From positions 248,001-312,000 of the forward strand of contig NZ_JAJNDB010000005.1 in assembly GCF_021026375.1 (NCBI RefSeq): 64,000 nt of DNA, given 5' to 3'. Below the pieces are notes generated by a model that saw only the letters and a program-made list of their open reading frames with translations, did no database searches and was not told the DNA's origin. The stretch comes from Actinomycetospora endophytica. GTDB taxonomy: Bacteria; Actinomycetota; Actinomycetes; Mycobacteriales; Pseudonocardiaceae. The first letter of the stretch is position 1. Each line of letters begins with the position of its first letter. This document shows, piece after piece, positions 16,637 through 25,908 of the stretch. A program made the translations under genes and the position numbers.

Positions 16637-17742
16637 CGGGTGCTCGCCGGGTCCAGCCGTCGCCTCAGGGTGGAATCCGCGGCGCTGTGTGCCTTGCGGA
16701 CCCGGTCGGCCCACCGGTAGAGCGCGGGCGAGGAGGTCACGACGTCCCGCAGTCGCCGTACCGGCGCCCGACCCGCGGCACGCGCCGTCGCCACGACCCG
16801 CGACCGGGTCACCTGGCCCGTGCCGACCATGAGGGTGCCGTTGGCGAGCAGGGCCTTGTAGTCCTCACCGCCCTTGCCCAGCTCGATGTGCCGAACCCCG
16901 GCCGCAGCCGCTGCCCGCGCGGTGCCCAGGTGGTGCTGCAGCCCGGGCGCGTACTTGCCGAGGTCCGGGTCGTAGGCGGGGAACCAGCCGGCCAGCACCC
17001 CGTCGAAACGCAGCTGGAGGTGGCCGGCGACGAGCCTGTCGCCGGCGTGCAGGACGGAGAGCAGCCCGGTGAACCCGTCGCTCTCGGTGGCGAGGAGACG
17101 GTGCAGCAGACGCGGCAGCCAGGGCCGCGCGAAGAGGTCGGGCGCCCCGGTACGCACGTACTGCGCCGACTTCCACGCGAGAACCGTGTCGAGCAACCCG
17201 GCGTCGTGAGATGCCAGCTCGAACCGCACGTCGCCGATCTCCCGCCCAAGCATGCGGGAGCGGCGCGGAAGGTCGCGCGTGAAGCGCGACGACCGGCTGC
17301 GGAGCAGCGTCTCGTAGTCCTCGATCCCCCCGCTCAGGTCGATGATCGGAGCGGGCCACCGGCCCTCGAGGTGTGGGTCGAACCCGGGCTGCGGGTCGAC
17401 GAGGTGGTCGAACTCCCAGATCGCCAGTCCACAGGCCCGTAGGACCTCCGCGGCATCCCAGCCCATCCCGGGGGCGTGCACCAGCCCCTGGCAGTCGTTC
17501 ACGTGTGCGCCGATCGGCACGCCAACGCCCCACCGGCGGCGCTCGAACGGGAAGAAACCGACGACGTCGTCGCCCTCGGTCAGCACGGCGACGCGGGCAG
17601 CAGGCGACTCCTCCCCCATCGCGACCGTGAACTCCGGGGACAGGAACGGGTTGTCCAGCCCGGGTACGGCCCGTTGGAACCCGTGCCACCGGGCGATCTC
17701 CGCGGGCCCGAGTTCCTCCGGCCGGATCGTGGTGACCTTCAT
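16633..17742 (-). CDS. FemAB/GNAT-like acyltransferase
   Basis: A 369-aa protein. The N-terminal half (NPFLSPEFTVAMGEESPAARVAVLTEGDDVVGFFPFERR) and the C-terminal half (GFTGLLSVLHAGDRLVAGHLQLRFDGVLAGWFPAYDPDLGKYAPGLQHHLGTARAAAAAGVRHIELGKGGEDYKALLA) match the GNAT/CelD-type acyltransferase domain found in exopolysaccharide clusters. It probably acylates a sugar or an amino sugar. GGAGGGGATCC precedes ATG 17742. It overlaps both neighbours by 4 bp, so it is translationally coupled in the operon. Confidence 0.85.
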   Translation of the reverse strand: MKVTTIRPEELGPAEIARWHGFQRAVPGLDNPFLSPEFTVAMGEESPAARVAVLTEGDDVVGFFPFERRRWGVGVPIGAHVNDCQGLVHAPGMGWDAAEVLRACGLAIWEFDHLVDPQPGFDPHLEGRWPAPIIDLSGGIEDYETLLRSRSSRFTRDLPRRSRMLGREIGDVRFELASHDAGLLDTVLAWKSAQYVRTGAPDLFARPWLPRLLHRLLATESDGFTGLLSVLHAGDRLVAGHLQLRFDGVLAGWFPAYDPDLGKYAPGLQHHLGTARAAAAAGVRHIELGKGGEDYKALLANGTLMVGTGQVTRSRVVATARAAGRAPVRRLRDVVTSSPALYRWADRVRKAHSAADSTLRRRLDPASTR

Positions 17743-19037
17743 GGATCCCCTCCGCCGTCGGCGACCGGTTCCGGGAGTTCGTCGGCGGTGCGCAACGCGA
17801 CGAGAACGGTCGGGACCGCGGCGATCCCCTCGATCACCTTCGCGGCCGCCAGCCCGACGGCCAACCCGACGAGTCCGTACGTCACGGCCCCGACGACCGC
17901 GCCGGCGACCTCGAGCGCGGTGCCGATCAGCACCACCACGGCGGCGAAGCCGATCCGGTCCCGGATGCGGCAGACCGCGACGAAGTGCGCCCACACGACC
18001 ATGGGGAAGTAGGCGACGGCGAGGATGCGCAGGGGGGCCGTCCCGAGCTCGGCATAGCTCGGGCCGAAGAACGCGAGGCCCACCGGCGCGAGCAGGATCA
18101 ACAACGGGATTCCGACGACCCCCGCGAGGCCCGAGATCCCGAGGGAGAAGCGCAGCCGGTGCTGCAACGTGCCGGACCGTTCCTTCCCGGCGGCGAAGAG
18201 CGCGGTACCGAGGTGGAACGGGAGGATGTAGGCGAACGACAAGAACATCCAGGCGGCGTAGAAACCTGCTCCCGCCGTCGCCGAGACGAGAGCCGTGGCC
18301 ACGATCGGGATGGCCGACTGCGAGGTCTCCAGGCCCAGGTTGACGCCGTTGTGCGCCGTCGCGGAGCGGGGAAGGGCCCGCAGGAACGTGCTGTCCGGAC
18401 GAGACCACGGCGGTACCCCGCGTCGCGCCAGCGCCGAGACCGACCACGCGACGGAGGCGCCGACCCCCACCACCCAGGCGATGAGGAGCTCGGTCACCCC
18501 GGCCTGCCACCACCACACGCCGACGAGCACCAGCAGCGCCAGCTTCACCAGGTGGAACACGACGTTGCGACTGAGCTGCACCGAGCCCGCGAGCAGACCC
18601 ACGACGGCGGCGTCCAGGACGAACGCGACACCGGTCAGGACCACCCCGACGACGAAGAGGATCACCTCGACCGGGCCGGAGTCGCCGATCAAACGCGTGC
18701 CGATCGCCGCAGCACCACCCCCGAGGACGAGGCTCAGCCCGATGGTCGCGGCCAGCGCCGCCGAGACGACGGGGGCGGACGCGCGGTCCCGCCGCGCGAG
18801 CTCGCCGATCACGACGGTCCCGAACCCCAGGGAACCGAGGTTCCCCATCAGCACCATCGCGGACGTCGCGGTCGAGCCGTAACCGACGACCGCGGGGGGG
18901 AAGAGCCGCGCCGCCGCCCACCAGAAGACGAAGCCCAACGGGGCCCCGACGACAGTCGCCCCGAACAGCGAACCGGCGTTGGACCAGATCACCCGATGGG
19001 CACGCAGCGCGTGGCGGGTCCCCACGAGGGCGTTCAC
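17739..19037 (-). CDS. Polysaccharide flippase (MOP/Wzx-like)
   Basis: A 432-aa integral membrane protein with about 12 hydrophobic segments, beginning with IWSNAGSLFGATVVGAPLGFVFWWAAARLFPPAVVGYGSTATS. This start is characteristic of the MOP/MATE-like oligosaccharidyl-lipid flippases, which move undecaprenyl-linked repeat units to the outer face of the membrane. It lies in the middle of the operon with 4-bp overlaps on both sides. Its presence indicates a Wzx-type export route; no Wzy polymerase is obvious, but the GT-C-like protein two genes upstream could fill that place. Confidence 0.88.
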   Translation of the reverse strand: MNALVGTRHALRAHRVIWSNAGSLFGATVVGAPLGFVFWWAAARLFPPAVVGYGSTATSAMVLMGNLGSLGFGTVVIGELARRDRASAPVVSAALAATIGLSLVLGGGAAAIGTRLIGDSGPVEVILFVVGVVLTGVAFVLDAAVVGLLAGSVQLSRNVVFHLVKLALLVLVGVWWWQAGVTELLIAWVVGVGASVAWSVSALARRGVPPWSRPDSTFLRALPRSATAHNGVNLGLETSQSAIPIVATALVSATAGAGFYAAWMFLSFAYILPFHLGTALFAAGKERSGTLQHRLRFSLGISGLAGVVGIPLLILLAPVGLAFFGPSYAELGTAPLRILAVAYFPMVVWAHFVAVCRIRDRIGFAAVVVLIGTALEVAGAVVGAVTYGLVGLAVGLAAAKVIEGIAAVPTVLVALRTADELPEPVADGGGDP

Positions 19038-19852
19038 GGCGAGGTCCAGACCTGGCGGTAGGGCGTCGGATCGCTACCCCGGAACAGCAGTGCCACGGTG
19101 CGCGCATCGCCGGGCACGTCCACCGATTGCTGCCAGGAGTCACCGGGATCCAACGAGAACGACCACGTCTGCGTCGGCTCGCCGTCGGGACGGACCTCGA
19201 CCCGGAACTGGCGAGTGGCGTCCTCGTCGCTGTAGACGCCCAACTGCGCGGTCTCCGGGGCGGCCGTCGTCGTGGGCCCCTGAGGCTGCAGCCACAACTG
19301 GCTGAAGCCCGGGCTGGGCTGGGTCGTCGCGCTGACCAGGGCTAACCCGATCGCGGCGCCCGCGATCGCCACGGTCGCGCCGGCGATCAACAGACGCCGC
19401 GGCGCGGGCCACTGGATGGTGGGCCACCAGGCCCGGGACAGCAGGACGGTCCGTGCCCTGCCCGGTCCTCGCTCGCGCACGTGGGCCACCACCCCGGCGA
19501 CGGGCAGCACGAGGAGCAGCAACACGACCCAGCTCGTCCCCGTCAGCCCGTTCGGCAGGACGTTGAGGAGCAGCGCGCTCACGACCAGCAGGGCCATGTC
19601 CAGCGCGAGGGTCCAGCAGACCCGTTGCAGGACTGAACACGACGCCCCGGTGCCCGGCAGCACCGCCCGGCTGAGCACATACCCGGGCAGGACCAGGACG
19701 AACGGCAGACCGACGACGATCCGGACGACCCCGCCGACACCGTCGGGGCCGAGCGGCAACAGCAGGAGGACACCGGCGAGCATCCCGACGACGACGGGTG
19801 CCGCCACCGTGGTCCGACGCGAGAGCCTGGTCGGACGGCTACGGAGCCCCAT
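19034..19852 (-). CDS. DUF1616 membrane protein
   Basis: A 272-aa protein. Four to five hydrophobic segments (VVVGMLAGVLLLLPLG, IVVGLPFVLVLPGYVLSRAVLP, MALLVVSALLLNVLP, WVVLLLLVLPVAGVV and a later one) are followed by a C-terminal domain (FRVEVRPDGEPTQTWSFSLDPGDSWQQSVDVPGDARTVALLFRG) that should lie outside the membrane. The VLVLPGYVLSRAVLP stretch is typical of DUF1616. Such proteins recur in archaeal and bacterial surface-glycan clusters; their role is unknown. It overlaps the GT-C-like gene by 14 bp and the flippase by 4 bp. Confidence 0.8.
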   Translation of the reverse strand: MGLRSRPTRLSRRTTVAAPVVVGMLAGVLLLLPLGPDGVGGVVRIVVGLPFVLVLPGYVLSRAVLPGTGASCSVLQRVCWTLALDMALLVVSALLLNVLPNGLTGTSWVVLLLLVLPVAGVVAHVRERGPGRARTVLLSRAWWPTIQWPAPRRLLIAGATVAIAGAAIGLALVSATTQPSPGFSQLWLQPQGPTTTAAPETAQLGVYSDEDATRQFRVEVRPDGEPTQTWSFSLDPGDSWQQSVDVPGDARTVALLFRGSDPTPYRQVWTSP

Positions 19853-21710
19853 CGAGACTCCTCAGGTCGTAGATCACCAGATCGCCGCTGTCGAAGAGGC
19901 GCGCGACGCCCGGCACGCGATCGAACTTGGTGAGGTCGGCGAGAGGCAGCGGCGACGTGTACCGGAAGGCCATCGGGTCGTCGGGGAAGTACGAGCCGCC
20001 GGCGGGCAGCTGCTGGGTCAGTCGCCGATCGGCGACGAGGTACTGGACGCGGTCCGCGACGATCTCCGCGCGGTCGGCCTCGGTCAGCGTGGATGTGCGG
20101 TACAGCCCCGAGGTGCCACTGACCATCGTCTGCTGGCCGTAGGGCCCCATGAGGGTGTAGTTCGTGTCATCGGCCGCCATGCGCTGACCGGTCGGGAGCG
20201 ATGCCTGGACCCAGTACGCGGCTGCGACGCCCTGCGGGTCGACGGCGTTCTCGTAGCCGTCGACCACCATGTGATCGGCCGGGATACGGCCCCAGGCCGG
20301 CGGCCAACCGCTGGTGATCCCTCCGATCATGACGACTGTTGCGACGACGGCCCCGGTGCTGACGAGCCACCGCGGCCGACCGGCCCGGCGGAGGTACTCC
20401 AGTCCGCAGAGGGACAGCACCGGGGCCACCGCGATGAAGAGGTAGCTCTGCGCGCGGACGGCGTCCTCGCTGCCGCTGTCGGAGAGCACACGGATGACGG
20501 GCACTGCGAGGTATCCCAGCGCAGCCAGGGTCATCACCACGATCCACGGATCCGAACGGTGGCGCCGCCACACCCAGAGGGCGGAGAGTGCCACGCCGAC
20601 CGCGAGTACCAGCACGCACGCGTAGCTCGGGAGGGCCTCGGACAACGGGGCACGCACGAACCCGCCGTCGGACTGCTGGGAGCGGCCGCCGAGGGCGGCG
20701 GCGATCCCCCTGGTCAGGTCCGTCAGCGCGGGGCTGAGGTAGGCCGGGGTCGTGGGGGCGACCGCGAGGATCCACGTGCCGATGAGCACCCCGCTCGTCA
20801 CCGAGAGCCCCGACAGCACACGAATGCCGACCCGGTCGCCCCGGTAGGAGAACACCAGCAGGGCGACCAGCAGGGTCGCGGTCAGGAACCAGCTGGTGAG
20901 GTGGTGCGAGATGACCGTGACCGCGATGGCCACGACCGCGAGCCCTGTCATGGTCCGGCGTCTGCTCGCCGGTCCGGTGATCGCGCTCATGGCGGCGTAG
21001 CACGCCAGGACGAGGAACGGCAGCGCCATCGACCCGTAGATGAACTTGGCGAGGACCGACTTGTAGTACGGCGCGGCGGTGAACAGGATCGAGGCCAGCG
21101 CGGCGGCCCGCGCCGAGCTCGTGACCTTCCGGAAGAACAGGTAGAGGCCTGCTGTGAGCACGACTCGGACCAGGCCCATGACGACGACCCCGGCGACGAA
21201 GACGGACAACCCGGTCGTGACGACGACGGCCGCGGTGACGCTCTCCAGGCCCGGGTACATCGGGCTGATCGGGAGGCTGTCGTTGTAGGAGAACAGGTGC
21301 CCGTTCTGCACGATGTCGGTCGTGGTCCGCCAGTTCTGCAGCTCGTCGATGAACTTGAACTCGAGCGGGCTGTAGCACCAGGCGGCCACGAAGTACGCCG
21401 ATCCGAGCACCATCGCGGTGCCCGCGCACTCCCGCTCGGTGACCCGGCGCCCGATGAGAATGCGCAGCAACGGCGGAACGAAGAGCAGCAGCTGGCCGAG
21501 CCAGTAGACCGGGTCGACCCACCACCCCGCGCCGGCTCGACCCCCGGCGTAGGCCAGCGAGACGGCGAGCAGGCCGGTGACGACGAGCACGCTCGTCTCG
21601 GGAAGGTGCCCCCACGGTCGTGGATCGTCCGGCCGGGCGGTCGTCGGAACGGGCTCGACCTCGGACGGTGTCGCAGGCTGCGCGTCGGGGTCGGCGACGG
21701 CCGCCGTCAT
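19839..21710 (-). CDS. GT-C-like polytopic membrane protein
   Basis: A 623-aa protein with about 12-13 hydrophobic segments. A first large loop (residues about 105-145) contains EFKFIDELQNWRTTTDIVQNGHLFSYNDSLPISPMYPG, with acidic residues as in the catalytic loop of GT-C glycosyltransferases. The C-terminal 140 residues are soluble and probably extracytoplasmic. It likely polymerises or glycosylates the lipid-linked polysaccharide on the outer face. ATG 21710 overlaps the deacetylase stop (ATGA). The assignment to GT-C is by topology and loop pattern only. Confidence 0.7.
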   Translation of the reverse strand: MTAAVADPDAQPATPSEVEPVPTTARPDDPRPWGHLPETSVLVVTGLLAVSLAYAGGRAGAGWWVDPVYWLGQLLLFVPPLLRILIGRRVTERECAGTAMVLGSAYFVAAWCYSPLEFKFIDELQNWRTTTDIVQNGHLFSYNDSLPISPMYPGLESVTAAVVVTTGLSVFVAGVVVMGLVRVVLTAGLYLFFRKVTSSARAAALASILFTAAPYYKSVLAKFIYGSMALPFLVLACYAAMSAITGPASRRRTMTGLAVVAIAVTVISHHLTSWFLTATLLVALLVFSYRGDRVGIRVLSGLSVTSGVLIGTWILAVAPTTPAYLSPALTDLTRGIAAALGGRSQQSDGGFVRAPLSEALPSYACVLVLAVGVALSALWVWRRHRSDPWIVVMTLAALGYLAVPVIRVLSDSGSEDAVRAQSYLFIAVAPVLSLCGLEYLRRAGRPRWLVSTGAVVATVVMIGGITSGWPPAWGRIPADHMVVDGYENAVDPQGVAAAYWVQASLPTGQRMAADDTNYTLMGPYGQQTMVSGTSGLYRTSTLTEADRAEIVADRVQYLVADRRLTQQLPAGGSYFPDDPMAFRYTSPLPLADLTKFDRVPGVARLFDSGDLVIYDLRSLDGAP

Positions 21711-22558
21711 CGGCGACCGCCACTCGCCCAGAGCGGGACACCGCTGGCCGAGGCCCCGACGATGGCGCGCGGTCCATGCCGGCGCAGATTCCGCCAGACG
21801 AGCTGCTTGGCCCGTCCCACCCGCCGGTCGCCGGCACTCGGCGGGCCCTGGACGAGGAGCGCGGCCAGACCGTCGGGGTCAGTGCCCGCGGGCACCGTCA
21901 GCCGTGGGATGGCGTATCGGTCGTCGTCGTCACCGCTGACCAGATCCGCAACGGCACACGCCGAGCGGTATCCCGCCGCCTCGGCCGCGGTACGGACGCC
22001 CGAGCTGTGGTAGCCGTACGGGTAGGCGAACGAACGCACCGCCCGCTGCAGCCTGTCCTCCAGGACCTGTCGCGACCGCGTGAGCTCGGCACGCATCTGT
22101 GCGTGCGGCATCACGTCCAGCTGCGGATGCGTATGGGTGTGCGATGCGCACTCCACGCCCTGGGCCGCGATCTCCTCGAGCTGCTCCCAGCTCAGGATCG
22201 GGCGGTCGCCCTCCCCGTCGGAGCGCAGCCACTCGCTCGTGCTCCCGACATACCCGGTGACGACGTAGAGCGTGGCCGTCATCCCGTGACGTTCGAGGGC
22301 CGGGAGCGCATGGGTGTGGAAGTCCGCGAACCCGTCGTCGAACGTGATCACCACCGTCCGGTCCGGGATGGGCGTCGCGCCGAGCCGCCACTCGACCAGA
22401 TCGCTCAGCGTCGCGGTGCGGTATCCCCGGTCGGCAAGGAATGCGAGATGGTCGTCGAACAGTGCCGGGTCGAGAGCGAATCGACCGAACGCCGACGTGG
22501 AACTGCGCGAGAGGCTGTGGTACATCAGGATCGGCACCGCCCCCCCGGGCTCGACCAT
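21707..22558 (-). CDS. Polysaccharide deacetylase (NodB/CE4 family)
   Basis: A 283-aa enzyme. It has VPILMYHSLS at the N terminus, the NodB metal/catalytic motif VVITFDDGFADFHTHALP, the second motif CASHTHTHPQLDVM and the third FAYPYGYH. CE4 enzymes remove N- or O-acetyl groups from polysaccharides using a divalent metal held by Asp-His-His. There is no signal peptide, so it may act on cytoplasmic lipid-linked intermediates or be exported in another way. ATG 22558 has an AAGGGGAAGG ribosome binding site. It is coupled to the GT-C-like gene. Confidence 0.92.
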   Translation of the reverse strand: MVEPGGAVPILMYHSLSRSSTSAFGRFALDPALFDDHLAFLADRGYRTATLSDLVEWRLGATPIPDRTVVITFDDGFADFHTHALPALERHGMTATLYVVTGYVGSTSEWLRSDGEGDRPILSWEQLEEIAAQGVECASHTHTHPQLDVMPHAQMRAELTRSRQVLEDRLQRAVRSFAYPYGYHSSGVRTAAEAAGYRSACAVADLVSGDDDDRYAIPRLTVPAGTDPDGLAALLVQGPPSAGDRRVGRAKQLVWRNLRRHGPRAIVGASASGVPLWASGGRR

Positions 22559-22587
22559 CGCCTTCCCCTTCGTTGTTCCGGGCCGAT

Positions 22588-24927
22588 TCACGCTTCCACC
22601 AGGACGCGCTCGACGGTGATGCGCCGGGCCTCGTGACGGCTGCGCAGATACTGCACGGGACCGCGATACAAGCCGCGGCGTTCGAGCCGGTCCAGTTCCA
22701 TCGGGTACTCCCCGCGAGGGCCACCTTCTCGCCGTCGTCCCGCCATTTCGCGGAGCGCGGTCGGTGCGAGTCGACTGAGCACGATCAGTCGGCGCGGGTC
22801 GTTCAGCACGGCACGGGTGTAGAACGCGCCGAGGCCGAGACCGTACCCGTAGAACTGTCGGGAGATTCCGGACCAGTCCTCGTAGTGGCGGTGCCGGACC
22901 ACGGCGCCCGGCCAGTAGACCAGCGTGTGACCGGCGAGCATGAGGTCGGAGAGGAAGGCGGTGTCCTCGGAACCGAGTGCGGGCGTACCCGGGCCCAACG
23001 CATTGTCGAATCCGCCGAGCTCGGCGAGTACGTGCCGACGGACCGCCATGTTGCCCGACGCCCCGAACGACGGAAGGGGATAGAGCGGGTGCTGGATCCG
23101 ATGCGACGCGGGGTCGAACACGACCGGCGAGAAACCACGGCCCTTTCCGTGTCCGCCGAACTTCTCGAACCAACACTGCGCTTCGGTGTCGAGCACCGCG
23201 GGCAGGATCTTGCCGGTCAGCGCGGACGCCGAGGGGTGCCGGCGCAGTGCACGGGCGATCTCGGCGAGCCAGTGGGGATCGGCGACCTCGTCGTCGTCGA
23301 TGTACGCCACGATCGCGCCGTCAGCCGCCCGCCACCCGAGGTTCCGCGCGCGGGCGACGCCGGGCACGGGCTCGACGACACGACGAGCCGGGGCCGAGCG
23401 GATGGCCTGCGCCATCATTCCGATCAACATGTCGGAGCGCGGGGCGTTGTCGACGACGACGACCTCGTACTCGGGGTATTCCTGCGCATCGAGCGCGGAC
23501 AGACAGGCGAGAATCCGCTCGTCAGGATCCTTGGTGCAAACCACGACGGTGATCGGAGGCGCGTCGGCGAGAGTCGCGGCCCGCTCGTCGAGGTAGGCGG
23601 AGCACTCTGTCGCGAGTACGCCCTCCGAGGTCAGCCGGGAGCTCGTGAGGCTCGGGCAGCGCTCGAGGAGCTGAGAGGAGAGTTGCCGCCAGATGAGGTC
23701 GGCAAGCTGCTCCGGAGGCAGTCCGCTCGGCGGTATCGCTGCCTGGACGACCCCGATCGGCTCAGTCGCCAGACGCACGAGGACATGCGCTCCCGGGTAA
23801 TCCTGACCGCTCTCCGGTTCCCGTCGCTCCAGCCGGGGCAGCGGCGCGCCGACCTCGACCTCGACGATGCGTGCGGCATCCGGTGCCGGCTCGGCGGCCA
23901 ACCCCTCGCTCGGGGTCGGGGCTCGCCCGGCGTCGGCGTTGCGATCCGCCGGTGCCCGGAGGCCGCGCAACCGTCGCGTCAGGAATCCTGCGCCGGCGGC
24001 AGCCACCCCGGCCACGATCATCCCGGCCTGATCGGGCGCGGCCAGGTCCCCGCGGAGCGTCTCACGACCCCGGGCGACCAGCGCCCGCGGCACGGTCCGC
24101 GTCAGGTAGTCCTGCTCGGCGGTGAGCGCCGCAGTCCCGCCCTGCGCGACGGCGCTGAGGGCGGCCTTCCCGACGCCCTCGGCCCAGCACCGGCGGAGGA
24201 ACGACGTCCGGGTCTGGCGGGACGCCGGCACGTGGTGGTCGACCCGAGCGCCTCCGAGCAGACACCAGCGGCCCCCGTCGGACACCGCGGACATCCGGAG
24301 ACACAGCTCGGTGTCCTCCGGCTCGCGGGCTCCCGCCACCTTGCCGAAATCGTCGCGGAATCCACCGGCGCGCAGGAACACGTCCTTCCTGACCAGCATG
24401 TTTCCTGACCAGACATTGCGCACCACCTCGTGGCGGCCTGCCGCCGGCGTTGCCGTGGCCCCGACCGTCCAGCCGAACTCGGTCGGGAACCAGCGCGGAG
24501 CGACTCCCCCGCCCTGCCCCGTCTCCCCGCTCCAGGCCGGCTCGATGGCGCCGCCGACCCCGACGACCGAGGGGTCGCGCACAGGCTCGACGAGCTCGGA
24601 CAGCCAGGTCGGGGACGCGATGGCGTCGTCGTCCAGGAACGCGACCAGCTCGGTTCGCGCGGCGCGCACCCCCGTGTTGCGTGCGCCCGAGGCCCCGCGT
24701 CCCATCTCGTTGCGCAGCACCACGACATCCGATCCGCACCACCGGGTCGCAAGGGCGTACAGCTCCTCGTTGTGGTCGACGACCACGATGGGCGGAGCCG
24801 ACCGGTCCTGGCTCAGGGCCGACTCGACGGCACGCCGGGTGATCGGCCAGCGGTCCAGGTCGAAGCAGGCGATCACGACGGTCACGGAGCCGGGTACCGC
24901 CGCGTGCCCGCTGCGGCGGGAGCTCAC
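22588..24927 (-). CDS. Bidomain GT2 glycosyltransferase
   Basis: A 779-aa protein with two GT-A (family 2) domains. The first (about residues 10-260) has SVTVVIACFDLDRWPITRRAVESAL, the nucleotide-sugar/metal site VAFLDDDAIASP and GASGARNTGVR. The second (about 450-720) has ITVVVCTKDPDERILACLSAL, GVARARNLGWR and VAYIDDDEVADPHW. Two activities in one chain suggest assembly of a disaccharide or alternating repeat at the cytoplasmic side of the membrane. It overlaps the upstream GT2 gene by 4 bp and is separated from the deacetylase by 29 bp. Confidence 0.9.
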   Translation of the reverse strand: MSSRRSGHAAVPGSVTVVIACFDLDRWPITRRAVESALSQDRSAPPIVVVDHNEELYALATRWCGSDVVVLRNEMGRGASGARNTGVRAARTELVAFLDDDAIASPTWLSELVEPVRDPSVVGVGGAIEPAWSGETGQGGGVAPRWFPTEFGWTVGATATPAAGRHEVVRNVWSGNMLVRKDVFLRAGGFRDDFGKVAGAREPEDTELCLRMSAVSDGGRWCLLGGARVDHHVPASRQTRTSFLRRCWAEGVGKAALSAVAQGGTAALTAEQDYLTRTVPRALVARGRETLRGDLAAPDQAGMIVAGVAAAGAGFLTRRLRGLRAPADRNADAGRAPTPSEGLAAEPAPDAARIVEVEVGAPLPRLERREPESGQDYPGAHVLVRLATEPIGVVQAAIPPSGLPPEQLADLIWRQLSSQLLERCPSLTSSRLTSEGVLATECSAYLDERAATLADAPPITVVVCTKDPDERILACLSALDAQEYPEYEVVVVDNAPRSDMLIGMMAQAIRSAPARRVVEPVPGVARARNLGWRAADGAIVAYIDDDEVADPHWLAEIARALRRHPSASALTGKILPAVLDTEAQCWFEKFGGHGKGRGFSPVVFDPASHRIQHPLYPLPSFGASGNMAVRRHVLAELGGFDNALGPGTPALGSEDTAFLSDLMLAGHTLVYWPGAVVRHRHYEDWSGISRQFYGYGLGLGAFYTRAVLNDPRRLIVLSRLAPTALREMAGRRREGGPRGEYPMELDRLERRGLYRGPVQYLRSRHEARRITVERVLVEA

Positions 24928-25733
24928 TGCGCCGTCGCCGTAGCCGTTGCGTCCGCCCGGCCGGACCCGGCGCGCCGGTGGCGCAGCACGCAGCCGAGCA
25001 CCCGGAAGCCGTCACGGATCACGTGGAGATTGGAGTGGCCGGATCGCCGGGGCAGTTCGACGCTGGGCACCTCGGCGATGCGCAGTCCGGCCCGCACCGC
25101 CGTGACAGTGATCTCCGCCTCGATCTCGAACCCGGTGCTGGTGAGGCCGAGGTGGTCGAGATAGCGACGGTGGAAGGCGCAGAAGCCGTAGCAGAGATCG
25201 GTGAGGTGCGTGTCGTACAGACGGTTGACCAGGCACATCAGGACCCAGTTGCCGATGCGGCGCAAGGGCGTGATGTCCAAGGAGGTCCCGCCGCCCATGA
25301 ACCGGCTTCCCTTGACCAGGTCGAAACCGTTGGACAGGAAGTAGAGAAAATGACTGATCTCGCGGGGCGACATGCTCCCGTCGGCGTCGATCATCACGAT
25401 GACGTCGCCGGTCGTCGCCATGAATCCCGCGCGGAGCGCGTCACCTTTCCCGGTGCGCTCCTGGGAGACAATCCGCAGATCGGGGCGACACCATCGTGCC
25501 GTGATGAGCGTCGCGTCGGTCGACTGCCCGTCGACGAGAATTACCTCGTTCACGCTCGACGGAATCTGCTCCAGCACTCCGGCGATGTTCGCGGCCTCGT
25601 TCCGCGCCGGTATCACCAGGCTGACCGAGACCTTCTCGTCGCCCCCCTGACCGGCGAGGTTCGCGTCGAGTTTCCCGACCGTGACTCTCGCAGGGGAGTC
25701 CGAAAGCCGCACCATCGTCGGCTCCTGGGACAT
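24924..25733 (-). CDS. GT2 glycosyltransferase (dolichyl-phosphate mannosyltransferase-like)
   Basis: A 269-aa single GT-A domain. It starts with VSLVIPARNEAANIAGVLEQIP, followed by VILVDGQSTD, QERTGKGDALRAGF and the metal-binding VIMIDADGSMSP. The pattern fits DPM1-like or polyprenyl-phosphate glycosyltransferases that load a sugar on a lipid carrier. GGAGG lies seven bases before ATG 25733. It appears to be the first gene of the operon that runs to 14169, so the promoter should lie in 25734-25908. Confidence 0.9.
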   Translation of the reverse strand: MSQEPTMVRLSDSPARVTVGKLDANLAGQGGDEKVSVSLVIPARNEAANIAGVLEQIPSSVNEVILVDGQSTDATLITARWCRPDLRIVSQERTGKGDALRAGFMATTGDVIVMIDADGSMSPREISHFLYFLSNGFDLVKGSRFMGGGTSLDITPLRRIGNWVLMCLVNRLYDTHLTDLCYGFCAFHRRYLDHLGLTSTGFEIEAEITVTAVRAGLRIAEVPSVELPRRSGHSNLHVIRDGFRVLGCVLRHRRAGSGRADATATATAQ

Positions 25734-25908
25734 CTCGCCACCTCCGCTGAAGACGCATGACAGCAGCAGGTGGACAAGCCCTCGTGGAATCCACGGGCCG
25801 GATCGGCGTTGCTCGGCGTTTCCGCCACCGTCTCCCGCTGCGCACCCACTATCGCGAGCGGCGCAGCGGGCCCTCATCACCAATATTGACGATGCACGGA
25901 TCCGTGAG

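Noticed and set aside
19416..22013. 865-codon plus-strand frame
   Set aside because: It is antisense to the GT-C-like, DUF1616 and deacetylase genes; composition is that of a shadow frame and the minus-strand genes have clear family patterns.
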